DNA of 64,000 nucleotides from Gp1-AA145 sp963757135 (GTDB lineage: Bacteria > Acidobacteriota > Terriglobia > Terriglobales > Acidobacteriaceae). Of the stretch, positions 48,440-56,962 are shown one piece after another. The translations under genes and the position numbers were made by a program. The DNA lies in assembly GCA_963757135.1 (NCBI GenBank), contig CAVWQE010000006.1, positions 310,001 to 374,000 of the forward strand, given 5' to 3'. Within the stretch, counting starts at the first letter, position 1; each line of letters starts with the position of its first letter. A model generated the notes under the pieces. That model was not told the origin of the DNA, did not search any database, and saw nothing but the letters and a program-made list of their open reading frames with translations.

Positions 48440-50167
48440 GTGACTACAAACACCCGGCTGTGGTCGAGCGTCGCTGTTTGGCTTGTGTTGTCGTGCGCCG
48501 GCGTCGCCCAAAAGGTCGCACCGGCAGATACCATTCTGCTCCATGGCCGGATCTATACCGTAAACACGAAGCTTCCCTGGGCGCAGGCCCTAGCCATTCG
48601 TGATGGCAAGCTCATCGCGGTCGGGTCAGATAAGGACATCTCTCGCTATCGTGGGCCCGACACAAAGCTCCTCGATGCCAAAGGTCGAATGGTTCTACCC
48701 GGCATCACCGATTCTCACGTTCACTTCCTCGACGGGTCATTTTCTCTTGAGCGCATCAATCTCGAAGACGTGAAGGATCGGGAGGACGCGGTCCGCCGGC
48801 TGAAAGCGTACGCGGATGCTCATCCTGACGATGCGTGGGTGCTCGGGCGAGGATGGAGTTATCCGATGTTCCCTCCCACTGGTCTGCCTGACAAGAAGTA
48901 TCTCGATGCGGTGATTCCCGATCGGCCGGTTTATCTCGAAGGCTTCGATGGCCACACCTGGTGGGCAAACAGCAAGGCTCTCGAACTTGCGCATATCACC
49001 AAAGACACTCCCAATCCGCCGGGAGGAGAGATCGTCCGGGATCCGAAAACCGGCGAGCCAACCGGGGCCATAAAAGAAGATGCCGCCGATGGCTTAATCC
49101 GCCGCGTGATTCCTGATTCCTCGCGCGATGAAAAACTTCAGGCGCTACGCGCGGGATTGAAACATGCGAACGAACTCGGTGTTACCAGGGTCCACGTCAT
49201 GGGCGGGGTCAACCCCGGAGAAGGTGATATCAGCGAAATCGATCTGCTTGACCAACTTCGAAAAAGTGGTGAGCTCACGGTGCGCTTCAATATTGCTTAC
49301 CGCATGGATCCGCCCGAGGTGACGGATGCGCAACTGAAGCAGGTCGAGCAAATGCGCGAGAAATATCATGACGACTGGATTGCGGGCGGCGTGGTCAAGT
49401 TTTTTCTCGACGGGGTCATCGAAACCCATACTGCGGCCATGCTTGCCCCTTATTCAGACGAACCAGCACTTTCAGGGAACCTGCTGTGGGAGCCCGAAAA
49501 ATACAAGCAATACGTTGCTGAGCTTGATCGCCGCCACGTACAGGTCTGCACCCATGCTATCGGCGACCGAGCCATACGTACTGCCCTGAACGCCTACGAG
49601 AATGCCGCCACCGTCAACGGCACAAAGGATGCACGGCATAGGATCGAACACATTGAGGATGTTTCCGCAACAGACATTCCGCGCTTCGGCAGGCTGGGCG
49701 TGATCGCCAGCATGCAACCGCTGCATGCTTATCCGGACGATGACACTCTCAACGTGTGGGCGCCACGCGTCGGCCCAGAACGGGTCCAGCGCGCCTGGGC
49801 ATGGCACAGTATTCAGGCTGCCGGCGGGGTGCTTGCGTTTGGCAGCGACTGGCCCATCGTGACTTTGAGTCCCTGGCCGGGCATGCAGAATGCCGTCACC
49901 CGGCAGACCACCGACGGCAAGCCCCCCGGCGGCTGGCTGCCTTCCGAGCGCGTAAGCCTTGCCGATGCCATCAAGGGCTATACCATCAACGCCGCCTTCG
50001 CAGGGCATCGCGAAACGGATGAAGGCTCGCTGGAAGTGGGAAAACTGGCAGACTTTATCGTGATTTCGCGGGATATTCTCAAAGTGGCACCGTCAAAGAT
50101 CGGTGAAACCCAGGTGCAACTGACCGTGGTGGGAGGCCGCGTAGTCTATAAGTCCGACCGTTTCTAG
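48440..50167 (+). CDS. Secreted YtcJ-like amidohydrolase (amidohydrolase family 3)
   Basis: 575-aa metal-dependent hydrolase with a signal peptide (RLWSSVAVWLVLSCAGVAQK), so periplasmic. Family landmarks: ADTILLHGRIYTVNTKLPWA, VLPGITDSHVHFLDGS (HxH metal site), VVKFFLDGVIETHTAAMLAP, VCTHAIGDRAIRTALNAYE (His), HRIEHIEDVSATDI (His) and LAFGSDWPIVTLSPWPGMQ (Asp). The start is GTG 48440 with AGGAGA 6 nt upstream. Substrates of YtcJ-like enzymes are mostly unknown amides or formamides. It is probably cotranscribed with the MerR-XRE-cupin regulator and functionally tied to the TonB receptor. Confidence 0.9.
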   Translation: MTTNTRLWSSVAVWLVLSCAGVAQKVAPADTILLHGRIYTVNTKLPWAQALAIRDGKLIAVGSDKDISRYRGPDTKLLDAKGRMVLPGITDSHVHFLDGSFSLERINLEDVKDREDAVRRLKAYADAHPDDAWVLGRGWSYPMFPPTGLPDKKYLDAVIPDRPVYLEGFDGHTWWANSKALELAHITKDTPNPPGGEIVRDPKTGEPTGAIKEDAADGLIRRVIPDSSRDEKLQALRAGLKHANELGVTRVHVMGGVNPGEGDISEIDLLDQLRKSGELTVRFNIAYRMDPPEVTDAQLKQVEQMREKYHDDWIAGGVVKFFLDGVIETHTAAMLAPYSDEPALSGNLLWEPEKYKQYVAELDRRHVQVCTHAIGDRAIRTALNAYENAATVNGTKDARHRIEHIEDVSATDIPRFGRLGVIASMQPLHAYPDDDTLNVWAPRVGPERVQRAWAWHSIQAAGGVLAFGSDWPIVTLSPWPGMQNAVTRQTTDGKPPGGWLPSERVSLADAIKGYTINAAFAGHRETDEGSLEVGKLADFIVISRDILKVAPSKIGETQVQLTVVGGRVVYKSDRF

Positions 50168-50189
50168 CCGGACATTGAACGTCAGAGAT

Positions 50190-50423
50190 ATGCGCTCTCC
50201 CCGAAAACCACCATCCGCAGACAACCAAGACCAACCCCGCATGTTGATGGTTCCATGCAGTTGCGGTACAACTTTTGGTGTATCCGAGAGCTACGATCGC
50301 AGCGGCGGCCGCTGGAGCTGTTATCTCGTCTGTCCTAATTGCGGCAAGCGACACGATCCCAAGAACCGCCTCCTGAAATTCGGCTATCACGCGGCAGGAT
50401 ACTGGACAACGGACGAGTGCTGA
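50190..50423 (+). CDS. Small zinc-ribbon-like hypothetical protein
   Basis: 77-aa protein with two Cys pairs, CSC (VPCSCGTTFGVSES) and CPNC (YLVCPNCGKRHDPKNR), spaced as in a zinc ribbon. It ends AAGYWTTDEC. The start is uncertain: ATG 50190 or ATG 50241, and no good ribosome binding site is seen. It lies just after the amidohydrolase. Function unknown. Confidence 0.5.
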   Translation: MRSPRKPPSADNQDQPRMLMVPCSCGTTFGVSESYDRSGGRWSCYLVCPNCGKRHDPKNRLLKFGYHAAGYWTTDEC

Positions 50424-50486
50424 ATTTCGGGCTTCCGTCGCTTTTCCGACCAATTAATCTTGTGCTCCATTTCACGCGGGATTTGC

Positions 50487-50492
50487 TATACT
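50487..50492 (+). promoter_or_regulatory. -10-like box for the RRM protein gene
   Basis: TATACT in the context TTTGCTATACTCTCC fits an extended -10 (TGnTATACT). No convincing -35 at 17 bp is seen. It would give a leader of roughly 75-80 nt that contains the hairpin at 50515-50549. Confidence 0.4.
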
Positions 50493-50514
50493 CTCCGCGC
50501 CTTTGCGACGCGGG

Positions 50515-50549
50515 GCCAAGTCGCCTTGTGTTTTGCGAGGCGTCTTGGC
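50515..50549 (+). promoter_or_regulatory. Strong hairpin in the leader of the RRM protein gene
   Basis: GCCAAGTCGCCT and AGGCGTCTTGGC pair over 12 positions with a single T-T mismatch around an 11-nt loop. It ends 26 nt before the start codon and is not followed by a T run, so it is not a terminator. It may be a binding site for the RRM protein itself or a cold-responsive leader. Confidence 0.55.
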
Positions 50550-50575
50550 ATTCGCGGACGGAAAGAGGGGGCACT

Positions 50576-50863
50576 GTGAAAAACATTTTTGTTGGAAACT
50601 TGAGCTTCAATACTTCTGAAGATGAGTTGCGTCAAATTTTCGAAGCTTTCGGACAGGTCGATCGAGTCAGTATTTTGACGGATCGCGAAACCGGGAGATC
50701 ACGAGGTTTTGCCTTCGTAGAGATGACGAACACCGAAGAAGGCGATAAGGCAATCGCCGGACTCAACGGATCACAGCTTGGCGGGCGGACGATCAATGTG
50801 AACGAAGCCCGGCCAAAAGGTGAACGCGCCGGAAGTGGTGGACGCGAACGCGGCCGCCGCTAA
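50576..50863 (+). CDS. RNA-binding protein with a single RRM domain
   Basis: 95-aa RNA-binding protein like the Rbp proteins of cyanobacteria and other bacteria. RNP2 is IFVGNL (residues 4-9) and RNP1 is RGFAFVEM (43-50), with the aromatic residues that stack on RNA. The C-terminal tail is Gly/Arg-rich (GERAGSGGRERGRR). GTG 50576 follows GAGGGGG at good distance; the longer upstream frame is not protein-like. Bacterial RRM proteins are often cold-induced; here a long leader with a strong hairpin suggests post-transcriptional control. Confidence 0.9.
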   Translation: MKNIFVGNLSFNTSEDELRQIFEAFGQVDRVSILTDRETGRSRGFAFVEMTNTEEGDKAIAGLNGSQLGGRTINVNEARPKGERAGSGGRERGRR

Positions 50864-50982
50864 AGCTATATTCGCTCCTCGGATCCTGCGTAGAGTTTTG
50901 CGGCGTCGGAACCATGTGTCCGTCTCTCCGCACTTGGCGCATCTGCTGCGCGCAATATTTTCTCGATGTAAACTGGAAGCAC

Positions 50983-51059
50983 GCGCCCGTAGCTCAGCTG
51001 GATAGAGCGGCAGCCTCCGGAGCTGTAGGTCGGGAGTTCGAATCTCTCCGGGCGCGCCA
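50983..51059 (+). tRNA. tRNA-Arg (anticodon CCG)
   Basis: 77-nt cloverleaf. Acceptor GCGCCCG pairs with CGGGCGC (51049-51055), G discriminator, CCA encoded at 51057-51059. D arm GCTCAGCTGGATAGAGC; anticodon arm GCAGC-CTCCGGA-GCTGT gives anticodon CCG (reads CGG, Arg); T loop GTTCGAAT. The last 24 nt of the gene plus one base are repeated at 51193-51217. Confidence 0.95.
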
Positions 51060-51081
51060 TACGCTTCAGGGTCCAGCCCGG

Positions 51082-51125
51082 AGACTTGGGTTACAGAATG
51101 TACCGGTCACATGGGTAACACTTTT
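51082..51125. mobile_element. Possible insertion-sequence end remnant
   Basis: Read leftward, TGTTACCCATGTGACCGGTA followed by CATTCTGTAACCC resembles the 'TGTTACCnATGTnnCCGGT' ends I associate with IS481/IS3-like elements. No transposase remains. It lies between the tRNA and its duplicated 3' end. Confidence 0.3.
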
Positions 51126-51192
51126 GGACCGAAGGGATTTTCGAGCGGTTCCAGAACTCTGGTCTCCTCTCACGCCTGCTAACCCGGCTCAG

Positions 51193-51217
51193 GTTCGAAT
51201 CTCTCCGGGCGCGCCAT
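51193..51217 (+). repeat. Duplicated 3' end of tRNA-Arg (att-like direct repeat)
   Basis: An exact 25-bp copy of 51036-51060, covering the T loop, the 3' part of the T stem, the acceptor 3' strand and CCA (GTTCGAATCTCTCCGGGCGC then GCCAT). The two copies are 157 bp apart in direct orientation. This is the pattern left when an integrative element uses a tRNA 3' end as attachment site and is later lost or shrunk. Confidence 0.7.
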
Positions 51218-51340
51218 GTCATTCCCGTCCCTAGGTTGCGCTCAGCGCATTGATATTCCATGCACTCCTTGAATTGATCTCCTAAGGTCACACCGTCTGC
51301 CAGTGTATCTTCATAACATCCTGCATGACCTTCGCGTGAT

Positions 51341-52981
51341 ATGAGCATCTCCGGGCCATTGAAGCCGTCGTCCCTTCTTGTGACGAAGATCGTCATCGCC
51401 AGCGGAGCGGCAGTGATTTTGTTGTGGGGACTCGGAAATCCATACTTATGGCAGGATGAGGCCGCCACCGCCGTACTGGCCCAGCGCATGCTTCGCTTGG
51501 GCAAGCCCCTCGCCTACGACGGACTGAACCTGATCACCATCGATCACTCTGCCGCCGAAAACTCCAATAACATTGATCAACGCACCCGAGATCCCCAGTC
51601 AGCGATTGACTTCTACATTGAGCGCGGAGATTTTAAGCACGACACAGCATGGAAGTGGCAGCCATGGGGGCAATTCGTAGTTGCCGCTCTCAGTTTCAAA
51701 ATTCTTGGCGCAACAACCATTGCGGCGAGGCTTCCGTTTGCAATCGCCGGCATTGTCACGGTTCTGCTGCTTTTCGATTTCACCTTGAAGTATTTCGAAG
51801 ATTTTCAACTTGCAGTTTTGGCGTCAAGCTTTCTCCTGCTGAACGCTTACTGGATTCTGCACAGCCGGCAATGCCGTTACTACTCACTCTCTAGTCTGTT
51901 TCTAATGCTTACGATCGCGGCCTACGTCCGCTGGCAATGGGGTGGACGCTGGGGCGCTGCCCTGTTCGTCGGCGCTGCATGGTGCTGGTTCCAGATGGAC
52001 TACGGCACCCTGTGGCCGGTGCTCACAGTTCTTTTCATCGATGCCCTCATCGCGCAGCGCCGCTGCTGGTGGCGACCGTTACTGGTCGCCGCAGCGTTGG
52101 CCGCCACCATCGCTCCCTTCGCTTACTACTATGAGTTGTGGGGCAGACTCTCAGTGCGTGATGGCACCTGGCATCAGCGCTTCATGCTGAATCTGTTCAA
52201 CCTTAATGAATACGTCGCGCCTGTATTGATCATTGGCGCCGCAATTGCTGTTTTGATAACTCGCTCTAAAATTCTTCCTGCACCCGAGCGGCGGCTCATC
52301 TTAGTTATGTGCGCGATTTTCGGACTCCTGTTGTTCTGGATCCCCACCGTCACACCCGCTCCGTTCCTGCGCTATGTAGTCGCAGCCGCTCCCCTTGGTT
52401 GCCTGCTCACAGCTTGGGTACTGGTTCGACTTGGAAGTTCCCATCGCGCTATTACGTGGGTAGGCGCGGCCGTATTCGTATTTACGCCCTGGCTGGGTCT
52501 GCCGTTGCACGCCGTGCCACTTAAGCAACGGGACATTACCGTTATCCGGCCCGAGCTACGGATCTTATTCAAGAATGTGTTCGGCCATCCCGCTGATCCA
52601 AATCGCCTTGTAGTTGAATGGCTCAAGCAGAATGCCGCGCCGAACGATGAGATCCTGATCAACTACGAAGACATCCCGCTGATGTTTTACCTGCCCAATC
52701 CTATACGAGGCGGGATTGCAGCTTTTCGGGCGGAAGACGATGCCAGGAAGCCGCCGGATTTCTTGGTGCTTCGGCGCTCCGCCGATTTCGGACATTGGGA
52801 TGTGTATCAACGTGAAATGCGACGCTACCGATGGGATCCTGTACCGCTTCAGGCTCCCGACATTAAATGCGGAAATTGCCCCGACCCAATCGCTCAAGAG
52901 TTTCAAGCCGAGGGATACGGCGCTGCATCTGCGAAACCGATATTCATCGCGCGCAGAGTGACAAGCGACGGCGGCCAATAA
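51341..52981 (+). CDS. GT-C membrane glycosyltransferase (family 39-like)
   Basis: 546-aa polytopic membrane protein with about 10-11 helices. The first external loop holds the acidic catalytic-type motif LGNPYLWQDEAATAVLAQRM (Asp-Glu), typical of PMT_2-like polyprenyl-phosphate-sugar transferases. A soluble C-terminal domain (about 400-546) follows: VVEWLKQNAAPNDEILINYE, FLVLRRSADFGHWDVYQREM. The start at ATG 51341 lacks a strong ribosome binding site. A second, related gene follows at 53106, which suggests envelope glycan assembly. Substrate unknown. Confidence 0.85.
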   Translation: MSISGPLKPSSLLVTKIVIASGAAVILLWGLGNPYLWQDEAATAVLAQRMLRLGKPLAYDGLNLITIDHSAAENSNNIDQRTRDPQSAIDFYIERGDFKHDTAWKWQPWGQFVVAALSFKILGATTIAARLPFAIAGIVTVLLLFDFTLKYFEDFQLAVLASSFLLLNAYWILHSRQCRYYSLSSLFLMLTIAAYVRWQWGGRWGAALFVGAAWCWFQMDYGTLWPVLTVLFIDALIAQRRCWWRPLLVAAALAATIAPFAYYYELWGRLSVRDGTWHQRFMLNLFNLNEYVAPVLIIGAAIAVLITRSKILPAPERRLILVMCAIFGLLLFWIPTVTPAPFLRYVVAAAPLGCLLTAWVLVRLGSSHRAITWVGAAVFVFTPWLGLPLHAVPLKQRDITVIRPELRILFKNVFGHPADPNRLVVEWLKQNAAPNDEILINYEDIPLMFYLPNPIRGGIAAFRAEDDARKPPDFLVLRRSADFGHWDVYQREMRRYRWDPVPLQAPDIKCGNCPDPIAQEFQAEGYGAASAKPIFIARRVTSDGGQ

Positions 52982-53105
52982 ACGTGTTTGGACGTTTGGT
53001 TCGGCTCCTGCAAAGGGCTGGTGGGCATCCGTCAAGCAGCGGTATCGTTAATGAATGGTTTCGCTATTGCTTGCGCAAGCGAAACTCGTAGGCGGAGCCC
53101 ACCGT

Positions 53106-54761
53106 ATGGCATCTAACCTCGCACTACCCTCTGCTGAAGAAACCAGCGTAAGCTCGCCCGCCGGCCCGCGATTTTCGTGGCCCGTAGCGGTTCTGCTGAT
53201 GCTGGTTCTGCTGTTTGGTGTGATTCGCTGGCGCCTGGCAGCGATGCCGCTGGAGCGCGACGAGGGCGAGTACGCCTATGCCGGGCAGCTTATGCTGGAG
53301 CACATTCCTCCTTATAAATTTGCCTACAACATGAAGCTGCCGGGAACATACGCCGCTTACGCCTTGCTCATGGCGATCTTCGGCGAGACCCCCCAGGGCA
53401 TCCACTTGGGCGTGCTATTGATCAATTCCCTCACAGTGATACTGATTTATTTTCTTGCAGCCAGGTTATTCGGCAGCACGGGCGGAATCGTCGCCGCAGC
53501 GACCTATGGATTGCTCTCCACGCATCAAACCACACTCGGCTTCGCGGGCCATGCCACGCATTTTGTGGTTTTATGTGCGCTCGCGGCTCTGGTTCTTCTC
53601 TTGCGGGCAATCGAACAGAACAGTCTCCTGGGGCTTTTCTGGAGCGGCATTTTTTTCGGTCTCGCCTTTGTGATGAAGCAGCCGGGAGTCTTCTTTGGCG
53701 TATTCGCTTTCCTTTATCTAATGTTTCTCCATATGCGCCGGCCAACCATCGACTGGATTAGCATCGCCAAAGTAGCAGGAATTTTCGTCGCGGGATGCTC
53801 TCTTCCGTTCGCGCTGACCTGCTTGATCCTTTGGAAAGCGGGCGTTTTCTCGAGCTTCTGGTTCTGGACTGTCTCCTACGCCCGGCAATATTCCTCGTTA
53901 GTCTCGCTCAAGGACGGGTGGACTCTGTTTACCTTCAATTTCCTGCCGATGTTCTACGCCGCTCCCGCACTATGGATCATCGCTCTAGTCGGATTGACGG
54001 CTTTTTTCTGGCATGCGCCAGTCCGGCGCTACACTGCACTGACCGTGGGCTTGCTGGCTTTTTCGTTTCTGGCAGTGAGTTCGGGACTCTATTTCCGCAC
54101 TCATTATTTCATCATGGTGCTGCCGGCACTCGCACTATTGGCCGCAATAGCGGTTGTTTCCGCAGAAAGCGTCCTCAAAGAAAAACAAGTGAACCGTTGG
54201 TTGCGCTCTCTTCCTATTATTGTGTTTTTTCTGGGCTGGGGCGTAGCCTTCGTCAAGAATGCGAAGTTTTATTTCCGGCTGACTCCGGTTCAAGCGAGCC
54301 ACGTAGTTTACAAGAACTCTCCATTCATCGAAGCGATCCCTGTCGCGGAATATCTCCAACAACACACTCTTCCTACCGACAAGCTGGCCGTGCTCGGATC
54401 TGAGCCAGAGATTTTTTTCTACGCCCATCGCCTTTCCGCCAGCGGCTACATCTACGTCTATGGGTTGATGGAGAATCAACCGTACTGGCAGCAGATGCAG
54501 AAACAAATGATCGACGAAATCGAAACCAATCGTCCGGCGTATCTCGTTTACTCCAATCATCCGGCAACGTGGCTCACAACCATGGGATCGAGCAGGATGG
54601 CGCCATTCATGAATTGGGCGACTGCCTACATCAAGAATAACTATGATGAGGTCGGCCTGGTGGAATTAGCTGATCCGGAGTCACATTTTATCTGGGGAGA
54701 GGCGGCGGGGCATATGAAGGCGCAGACTCAGTTTTATCTTGGAATTTACAAAAGGAAATAA
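53106..54761 (+). CDS. GT-C membrane glycosyltransferase (family 39-like)
   Basis: 551-aa relative of the preceding gene. Membrane-embedded from about residue 25 (SWPVAVLLMLVLLFGVIRWR), with the loop motif PLERDEGEYAYAGQLMLEHI (Asp-Glu-Gly-Glu-Tyr), a hallmark of bacterial GT39 proteins. About ten helices are followed by a soluble C-domain (AVLGSEPEIFFYAHRLSASG, RPAYLVYSNHPATWL). ATG 53106 has GGAG upstream; an earlier ATG at 53055 is possible. It probably modifies a cell-envelope glycan or glycoprotein using a polyprenyl-linked donor. Confidence 0.87.
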   Translation: MASNLALPSAEETSVSSPAGPRFSWPVAVLLMLVLLFGVIRWRLAAMPLERDEGEYAYAGQLMLEHIPPYKFAYNMKLPGTYAAYALLMAIFGETPQGIHLGVLLINSLTVILIYFLAARLFGSTGGIVAAATYGLLSTHQTTLGFAGHATHFVVLCALAALVLLLRAIEQNSLLGLFWSGIFFGLAFVMKQPGVFFGVFAFLYLMFLHMRRPTIDWISIAKVAGIFVAGCSLPFALTCLILWKAGVFSSFWFWTVSYARQYSSLVSLKDGWTLFTFNFLPMFYAAPALWIIALVGLTAFFWHAPVRRYTALTVGLLAFSFLAVSSGLYFRTHYFIMVLPALALLAAIAVVSAESVLKEKQVNRWLRSLPIIVFFLGWGVAFVKNAKFYFRLTPVQASHVVYKNSPFIEAIPVAEYLQQHTLPTDKLAVLGSEPEIFFYAHRLSASGYIYVYGLMENQPYWQQMQKQMIDEIETNRPAYLVYSNHPATWLTTMGSSRMAPFMNWATAYIKNNYDEVGLVELADPESHFIWGEAAGHMKAQTQFYLGIYKRK

Positions 54762-54807
54762 CCGCAAGTTAGCGCGCGAAGCCAGGTTCCTTTCACCAAT
54801 TCAGCAA

Positions 54808-55839
54808 TCAGCCGATCGTTCGCCGCACGAATTCCACGAACTGCTTCACATCTGATTCTGTCGTATCCCAGGAGCACATCCAGCGCACGACTGATTGTTT
54901 TTCATCCCACACATAGAAGAAATAGCGCTTCTGAAGTTTTGCAATCGCGCGGCGAGGGATTTGTGCAAACACGCCATTAGCCTCGACTTTATACACAATC
55001 TTGATTCCCGCAATTTTGCTGAGCTCGCGCTTAAGAAGCTGGGCCATCCGGTTGGAGTGCTGCGCGTTTTGCAGCCACAGATCGTTCTTGAACAACGTCT
55101 CAAACTGCGCTGAGAGAAAGCGCATTTTTGACGCAAGTTGCATCCCCTGTTTGCGATAGAACTTAAAGTCAGCGGCACGCGCAGGGTCAAAAAATACGAC
55201 TGCTTCGGCGCCCATGCCTCCATTTTTTGTGGCACCGAATGAAAGAACGTCAACCCCTATATCACGAGTGGCCTGCCGAAGGCTAAGTCCGAGCGATGCC
55301 GCTGCATTCGCAATTCGAGCCCCGTCCATGTGTAGAAACATTTCGTGATCATGGGCAAAGGCAGCCAAGCGGCGGATTTCGTCGGGACCGTAAACCGTTC
55401 CGACCTCGGTAGCTTGAGTGATTGAAATCACTCGCGGCTGAACGTGATGCTCAACGCCGACGCCGTGGTAGGCAGCCTGCACGGACTCGACTGTCAGTTT
55501 GCCGTCGCGAGTTGGAAGCGAAACCAGCTTGCATCCGGTAAATTTCTCAGGCGCGCCGCATTCATCCACGTTGATGTGCGCGCCTTCTGGACAGACAACT
55601 GCATTATAGGAATTGGTTAGTGCCTTCAGGGCCAGGCAATTGGCGGCCGTACCGTTAAAAACGAAAAACACCTCGATATCGTTTCCGAATTGCTTCTTGA
55701 AATGCCGGACCGCTGAAGCCGTGTAGGCATCATCACCGTAGCCCACGACATGTCCCTGATTCGCGGCAGAAAGAGCTTTCAGCACCTCCGGGTGAACGCC
55801 GGCGTTGTTGTCGCTGGCAAAGCTGCGGGAAGGCTTCAT
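54808..55839 (-). CDS. ltaE: Low-specificity L-threonine aldolase
   Basis: 343-aa PLP enzyme splitting L-threonine and L-allo-threonine to glycine and acetaldehyde. Begins SFASDNNAGVHPEVLKALSA, with GYGDDAYTASAVRHFKKQFG, VFFVFNGTAANCLALKAL and MFLHMDGARIANAAASLG (Asp contacts the PLP ring). The Schiff-base Lys is in LSFGATKNGGMGAEAVVFF. The length is standard. It is a single gene convergent with the second glycosyltransferase (46 bp between stops). Confidence 0.94.
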   Translation of the reverse strand: MKPSRSFASDNNAGVHPEVLKALSAANQGHVVGYGDDAYTASAVRHFKKQFGNDIEVFFVFNGTAANCLALKALTNSYNAVVCPEGAHINVDECGAPEKFTGCKLVSLPTRDGKLTVESVQAAYHGVGVEHHVQPRVISITQATEVGTVYGPDEIRRLAAFAHDHEMFLHMDGARIANAAASLGLSLRQATRDIGVDVLSFGATKNGGMGAEAVVFFDPARAADFKFYRKQGMQLASKMRFLSAQFETLFKNDLWLQNAQHSNRMAQLLKRELSKIAGIKIVYKVEANGVFAQIPRRAIAKLQKRYFFYVWDEKQSVVRWMCSWDTTESDVKQFVEFVRRTIG

Positions 55840-55976
55840 GGCTCAACAATTTAGCAGAATCTGGCGATCGGACGGGAATTGCAAGTCCGGCAGTCGGGCT
55901 TACCTTACTCGGTACCTTGGTTACATTGAAGGAACTTCTGCTCAGGAATAAAGTTTAATCCATTGTAGGATCGCTT

Positions 55977-56084
55977 ATGTTTCTGGCAGTCACCATCGTG
56001 TTGGGCGGATTCGGACTACTTTATTTGGCCGTTTCGAATGAAGAACGGCATCTGAACAAGTCCTCCCGTTCCACGAAGCGTTGA
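55977..56084 (+). CDS. Tiny single-helix membrane peptide (35 aa), putative
   Basis: MFLAVTIVLGGFGLLYLAVS forms one membrane helix, then NEERHLNKSSRSTKR is a basic tail. AGGA lies 7 nt before the ATG. The frame is short, so coding status rests on composition and the ribosome binding site alone. It lies in the gap between the threonine aldolase and DUF1223 genes. Confidence 0.4.
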   Translation: MFLAVTIVLGGFGLLYLAVSNEERHLNKSSRSTKR

Positions 56085-56103
56085 TTTCTGAATCGACTTC
56101 GTC

Positions 56104-56850
56104 TCACGGCTCCAGGCGTTCGACCGCGGCGCCCATAATCTTCCCCTGATCAGGTTCCTGAATAAAGGCGATCAAGCGATAAGCAGTTCCCGGCTTGCCT
56201 GCGGAAACAACTACGTCCTTTGAGAATGACTGTCCTTTCTGCACTTTGCCTGCGCTATTAAGACTTTGCAACACGTCCACGTGCTCCAGGTGACGTCCAC
56301 CGTTTTCACCGCGTTTGACTTGGGTGTCAGCGTGATCAAGGGCCAGTGCCATGAAAACTTGGCCCTTAGCCGGTACTTTCCCGGCTTCGATGTGTGCATG
56401 CACCTTTCCGCTCTCAACTCTGATGGCGGAGATACGAACCGGAACCATGGGCAGTGAGCGCGCCTCATTGAACACTTTGCCGGCGCGCGAAGAATCACTG
56501 CCCAGGAGTTCGGTGCCCCCATTCACTACCATCTGCGGCGTGTAGGGTGCGCGGACATTCAACCGCTGGGCATACTCGGTTTGACGCAGCGTCCAATCAT
56601 GAGAAGAAAACGGGTCTTTCCACCCTAGATCATCCCAGTAGTCCACGTGCTCTTCGAGCACGATGAGTTGAGCGCCGGGAATGGGTTGCGAGGAATCAAG
56701 CTTCCGCAATAATGCATCAGCCGGAGGACAACTCGAACATCCTTCCGAGGTAAATAACTCCACCACGATGGGAGTGCGTGCACCGCCTTGCGCAGTCGCT
56801 GCCGCCGTCGCACAAAGCACAAATAAACATATGACCAGGACAATTTTCAC
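56104..56850 (-). CDS. DUF1223-family exported thioredoxin-like protein
   Basis: 248-aa secreted protein. The signal peptide (KIVLVICLFVLCATAAATAQ) is followed by the DUF1223 start VVELFTSEGCSSCPPADALL, whose CSSC pair sits where thioredoxin-fold proteins have CxxC. IVLEEHVDYWDDLGWKDPFS and RAPYTPQMVVNGGTELLGSD are also family hallmarks. The start is GTG 56850 with GGTGGG upstream; the longest frame adds 93 residues overlapping the divergent gene. Probably periplasmic; function not established. Confidence 0.87.
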   Translation of the reverse strand: MKIVLVICLFVLCATAAATAQGGARTPIVVELFTSEGCSSCPPADALLRKLDSSQPIPGAQLIVLEEHVDYWDDLGWKDPFSSHDWTLRQTEYAQRLNVRAPYTPQMVVNGGTELLGSDSSRAGKVFNEARSLPMVPVRISAIRVESGKVHAHIEAGKVPAKGQVFMALALDHADTQVKRGENGGRHLEHVDVLQSLNSAGKVQKGQSFSKDVVVSAGKPGTAYRLIAFIQEPDQGKIMGAAVERLEP

Positions 56851-56962
56851 AGGTCCCACCTCAAAGCCAGTTACAGCGCTCGAACAGAGATTCGCATCCA
56901 ACGAAAAGGTTACACTGGAGGCGATCGCAGTGAACGATTTTGGCCGGAAAGAGATTTTAAAA

